Shown here in pieces: positions 60,823 through 64,000 of a stretch of DNA of 64,000 bases (position 1 is its first letter; each line of letters opens with the position of its first letter). This stretch comes from Panorpa germanica (Eukaryota; Arthropoda; Insecta; Mecoptera; Panorpidae): the NCBI GenBank assembly GCA_963678705.1, contig OY783203.1, positions 6,014,001-6,078,000 on the forward strand, in the 5' to 3' direction. The notes under the pieces are model-generated. The model searched no databases. It was not told the DNA's origin and worked only from the letters and a program-made list of their open reading frames with translations. The position numbers and the translations under genes were made by a program.

Positions 60823-61074
60823 TTTTTAAATTTATTTGACGTGGGTCTATTTCCGATGCTGAGTCCTATCATCGACGTCCTCTTATTATGTAGGCAGTTT
60901 TTGTGGTGTCGTGGCGCCATATATGTTACGGCACTGCTGCCTAATAAGTTTGATTATGTACGTACCTAATCAATTTAACAATGACATCCAAACACAGTAA
61001 ATATAGTTTTGGTCAGTGATCGAACCCAAAGACACAGCACTCAGTGTCAATGCTCTCGAACACAGTGTCGTCTA
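60823..61074 (-). repeat. tRNA-derived SINE, full-length reference copy
   Basis: On the minus strand: GACGACACTGTGTTCGAGAG head, GGTTCGATCACTGACC, body with GGCACCATGACACCACAAA-like text, GACTCAGCATCGGAAATAGA and an AAATAAATTTAAA end. About 250 bp, the complete order seen across the family. Confidence 0.88.
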
Positions 61075-61233
61075 GATATGTTCGGAAAAATCAAAATAAC
61101 ATAAATTTTAAAATGATGGGCTTATTTCAATAGTGAGGGTAATAAATATAAATTAGTGGTGAGAATTCAATAGTTTCGAGAGATTAATATTTCTTTCTAT
61201 GTATTTCATTCATTAAATTCCAGTGTCGTTATG

Positions 61234-62457
61234 CCCGAAAACTGGCGGCAAATGAAGCTGTATGTACCACTTATTGAAATAAAATTAATTCAATATTGGA
61301 GGCAATCCTATTAAATAATATTTTCTCCTTACCACTGTATTTTGTAACTCATTCAGAGATAAAAAAATTATAATCACAATATTTAAATTCTTTTGAATAA
61401 GACCAAAGTCTTTCGCGTTAGGTAGATATTCTTCTCGAAGGTGTTAACATTTGCTTCTTGTGCCATTTTTATTACAGTTACTTGATTTCAGTTTAAAACC
61501 CATCATCCTTCAAAAGAATCAAAACAAAGCATCTACATGGAGGTTTACTAGTATAACTATTAAAATAATTTCCTGCTCGGTTTGGCTAACTGTTTTCTAA
61601 AAGAAGAGTTGTACCACTATTGAAATAAGACTGTCAGATGTTCTTAATAATAATTGTAAATTCAAGAAAATAATTTTGCAATATTGTATGCTAAATAGTA
61701 TTTTTCATTTCAATTTTGTAATATGTTTCTATCTGTATTTCTACTTGAAAGAGGACATAAATAGAAATTAATAATACAACATATACACAAGGTAACAAAA
61801 ATGAAATGAAATTGTGAATGAATTATTTAATAATACATACATATTAACTGGCTGAACAAAATACATCTTCCAAACAATAACAGGTGTCTCCGTGTCTGCC
61901 CTGTGATTCCATACCTGCAGAATTAAGTCAACGTCGAGCGCAACGCTTAGGACTGTGTCAGTAAAATGCAACAAACAATTGTGCATGTCATGAATGGTTA
62001 TTATGCAGCTAAAACATAATAACACATGTACATCAAAGAGTATGTGTTTATGTTAACCAGAAAAAATAATGTACGTACTTACAATTTACGAATTAGGAGC
62101 CTGTAGTAACTAAAAAGATGATTGCAATATAGCTGAAAAGACAATATAAATCCAATCTGAATTACGCAGCTGAAGAAAATCAAAATGTCCGTCGCTTAAC
62201 ATTACACCTACTATGAATAAAATATTTTAGAGTTGTTCTAAAAAAAGGCACATCATAAATGTCAAACTTACAATTTAGACCATCGTCAACTGCACGTCAA
62301 AGTAGAATATACACCAGGTGTTGATTTGTAATAAACAAAGTTAATAAAAATGAATGCACATGTGTTAACAGCAGAAAATATTTTCACTGCGTAAAACAGG
62401 TTGAAACAAGTTTTCGTGTACTGAAGATAGACGTGAATATACTTGCGGAACCACAGT
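61234..62457 (-). repeat. Large palindrome, left arm (~1.2 kb)
   Basis: Reverse complement of 62791-64000 along its whole length, with roughly 85-90% identity by eye plus small indels. The outer end carries GCCCGAAAACTGGCGGCAAA; the inner end lies near 62457 (GACGTGAATATACTTGCG). An 85-codon minus frame (61768-62025) containing LQVWNHRADTETPVIV and KMYFVQPVNMYVLLNNSF is shared with the right arm. Differences between the two include both silent and replacement changes, so protein constraint is not shown. A CTGCAG|GTATGG donor-like site is kept in both arms. Confidence 0.85.
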
Positions 62458-62790
62458 ACACCGTACTCAAAAAGTTGTTTCCGCAAGTAGTAGGTTACAG
62501 TGTGAGATCTGCAACCAACCGATGCATTTTGACAGCCAGTATATGTTGGCGCGTACAGTACATTGCTAATGACAGTAGTATTAAACAATGGCTGCCTAAA
62601 CGATGCCAATGACATGTATCCACAAAAAAGAATTAATAAAATATCAAAGTGATTGATTTGTGCTTCAGATATTAGTTAAATATATTAAATTATTAATGTA
62701 TTAACAATGGCTAATTCGTTAATATTACACTCTAGTTAAAAATTATATATTTTTTAAGGTTAGTATTCATTCTATTAGTCATTGTTTTTC
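62458..62790. repeat. Palindrome spacer
   Basis: About 330 bp between the arms, unique within the window. It contains GCGCGTACAGTACATTGC and an AT-rich right half. No gene is evident; the 109-codon minus frame that starts here runs into the left arm. Confidence 0.7.
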
Positions 62791-64000
62791 GAGTATATTC
62801 ACGTCTATCTACAGTACTCGAAAACTTGTTTCCACCTGTTGTGTGCAGTGATAGTATTTTCTGTTGTTAACACATGTGTGTTTATTTTAATAACTTTGTT
62901 TATAACAAATCAACACCTGGTGTATCTTCTACTTTGACGTGCAGTTGACGATTGTCAAAATTGTAAGTTTGACATTTATGATGTGCCTTTTTTAAGAACA
63001 ACTCTAAAATATTTTATTTATAGTAGGTGTAATGTTAAGCGATGGACATTTTGATTTTCTGCAGCTGTATAATTCAGCCCTGGATTTAAATTGTCGTTTC
63101 AGCTACATAGCAATCACCTTTTCAATTACTACGGCCCCTAATTCGTAAATTGTATGTACGTACATTATTTTTTCTCGTAAACATAAACACATACCTTTTG
63201 CTGAATATGTGTTATTATGTTTTAGCTGCATAATAACCATTCATGACGTGGACAATCGTTTGTTTGCTGCTGCATTTTACTGACACAGTTCTAAGCGGTG
63301 CGTTTGACATTGACTTAACTCTGCAGGTATGGAATCACAGGGCAGACACGGAGACACCTGTTATTGTTTTGAAGATGTATTTTGTTCAACCAGTTAATAT
63401 GTATGTATTATTAAATAATTCATTCACAATTTCATTTCATTTTTGTTATCTTTGGTATATTTTGTATTATTAATTTCTATTTATGTCATCTTTGACGTAG
63501 AAATAAAGATACAAACATATTACAAAATTGAAATGAATTTGAAATATTTACAATATTGCAAAATTATTTTATTGAAGTTGCAATTATTTTTAAGAATATC
63601 TGACAGTCTTATTTCAATAGTGGCACAATTCTACTTTTAAAAAATAGTTAGACAAACCGAGCAGGAAATTATTTTAATTGTTATACTAGTAAAGCTCCAT
63701 GTAGATGCTTTGTTTTGATTCTTTTGAAGGATGATGGGTTTTAAACTGAAATCAAGTAACTCTAATGAAAATAGCACAAGAATCAAATGTTGACACCTCT
63801 GACACGAATATCTACCTAACGACAAAGACTTTGGTTTTATTTAAATGAATTTACATATTGTGATTATGATTTTTTATCCCTGAAAGAGTTACAAAATGCA
63901 GTGGTAAGGAGGAAATAATATTTAATAGGATTGCCTCCAATATTGAATTAATTTTATTTCAATAATTGGTACAGCTTTATTTGCTCCCAGTTATTGGGCA
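62791..64000 (+). repeat. Large palindrome, right arm, running off the window
   Basis: Inverted copy of 61234-62457. The last bases (CTCCCAGTTATTGGGCA) match the outer end of the left arm, so the true arm end lies at or just beyond 64000. A 76-codon plus frame (63243-63473) parallels the left-arm frame. Confidence 0.85.

Noticed and set aside
61768-63473. Pair of conserved 76-85 aa genes in inverted orientation
   Set aside because: The frames lie inside the palindrome arms, and the substitutions between them include as many replacement as silent changes, so the similarity reflects arm duplication.

Overview
This is a gene-poor, strongly AT-rich stretch of a eukaryotic nuclear genome. It has no bacterial operons, rRNA, true tRNA genes or CRISPR. 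An insect or other arthropod host is the best guess. The evidence is the many tRNA-derived SINE copies, short TIR DNA transposons (hAT-like, PIF/Harbinger-like and one unassigned family), decayed non-LTR retrotransposon ORF2 ends of a kind common in insects, long (TA)n tracts and short candidate introns. The species cannot be named from sequence alone. Most open reading frames here are chance frames or antisense shadows of repeats.

Layout: 1-10.8 kb is AT-rich repeat debris with SINE heads, one 254-bp MITE and one copy of a ~0.7 kb repeat (R2). 10.8-15 kb holds two PIF/Harbinger-like MITEs, a GC-rich promoter-like island (11.3-12.0 kb) and a striking 118-bp hairpin. 20.6-22.3 kb holds the best protein-coding gene: two exons on the minus strand, about 239 aa, with an aspartate run. 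I do not recognise its product. 24-33 kb holds (TA)n, a foldback repeat, endonuclease-like LINE fragments, SINEs and one copy of a ~470-bp repeat (R3). 33.7-34.6 kb is an 861-bp element with perfect 38-bp terminal inverted repeats. 34.7-46 kb holds a candidate 5' exon, a LINE C-terminal fragment, SINEs, a PIF-like MITE, two small hAT-like MITEs with target-site duplications, and a perfect 36-bp inverted pair 4.6 kb apart. 45.7-58.4 kb holds three decayed copies of the C-terminal zinc-finger end of one LINE family, the second copies of R2 and R3, and a third 254-bp MITE. 58.8-60.5 kb carries a run of exon-like blocks with splice signals on the minus strand, probably the 5' part of a gene. 61.2 kb to the window end is a large imperfect palindrome with ~1.2 kb arms around a ~0.33 kb spacer, cut off by the window edge.

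I found no convincing undescribed multi-gene system. The large palindrome is the most notable structure: it could be a foldback element, the inverted ends of a transposon, or a source of long hairpin RNA. Next come the 861-bp TIR element with its small acidic-tailed ORF, the 36-bp inverted pair, and the two minus-strand gene models. Families were recognised by reading the sequence; no database search was possible.
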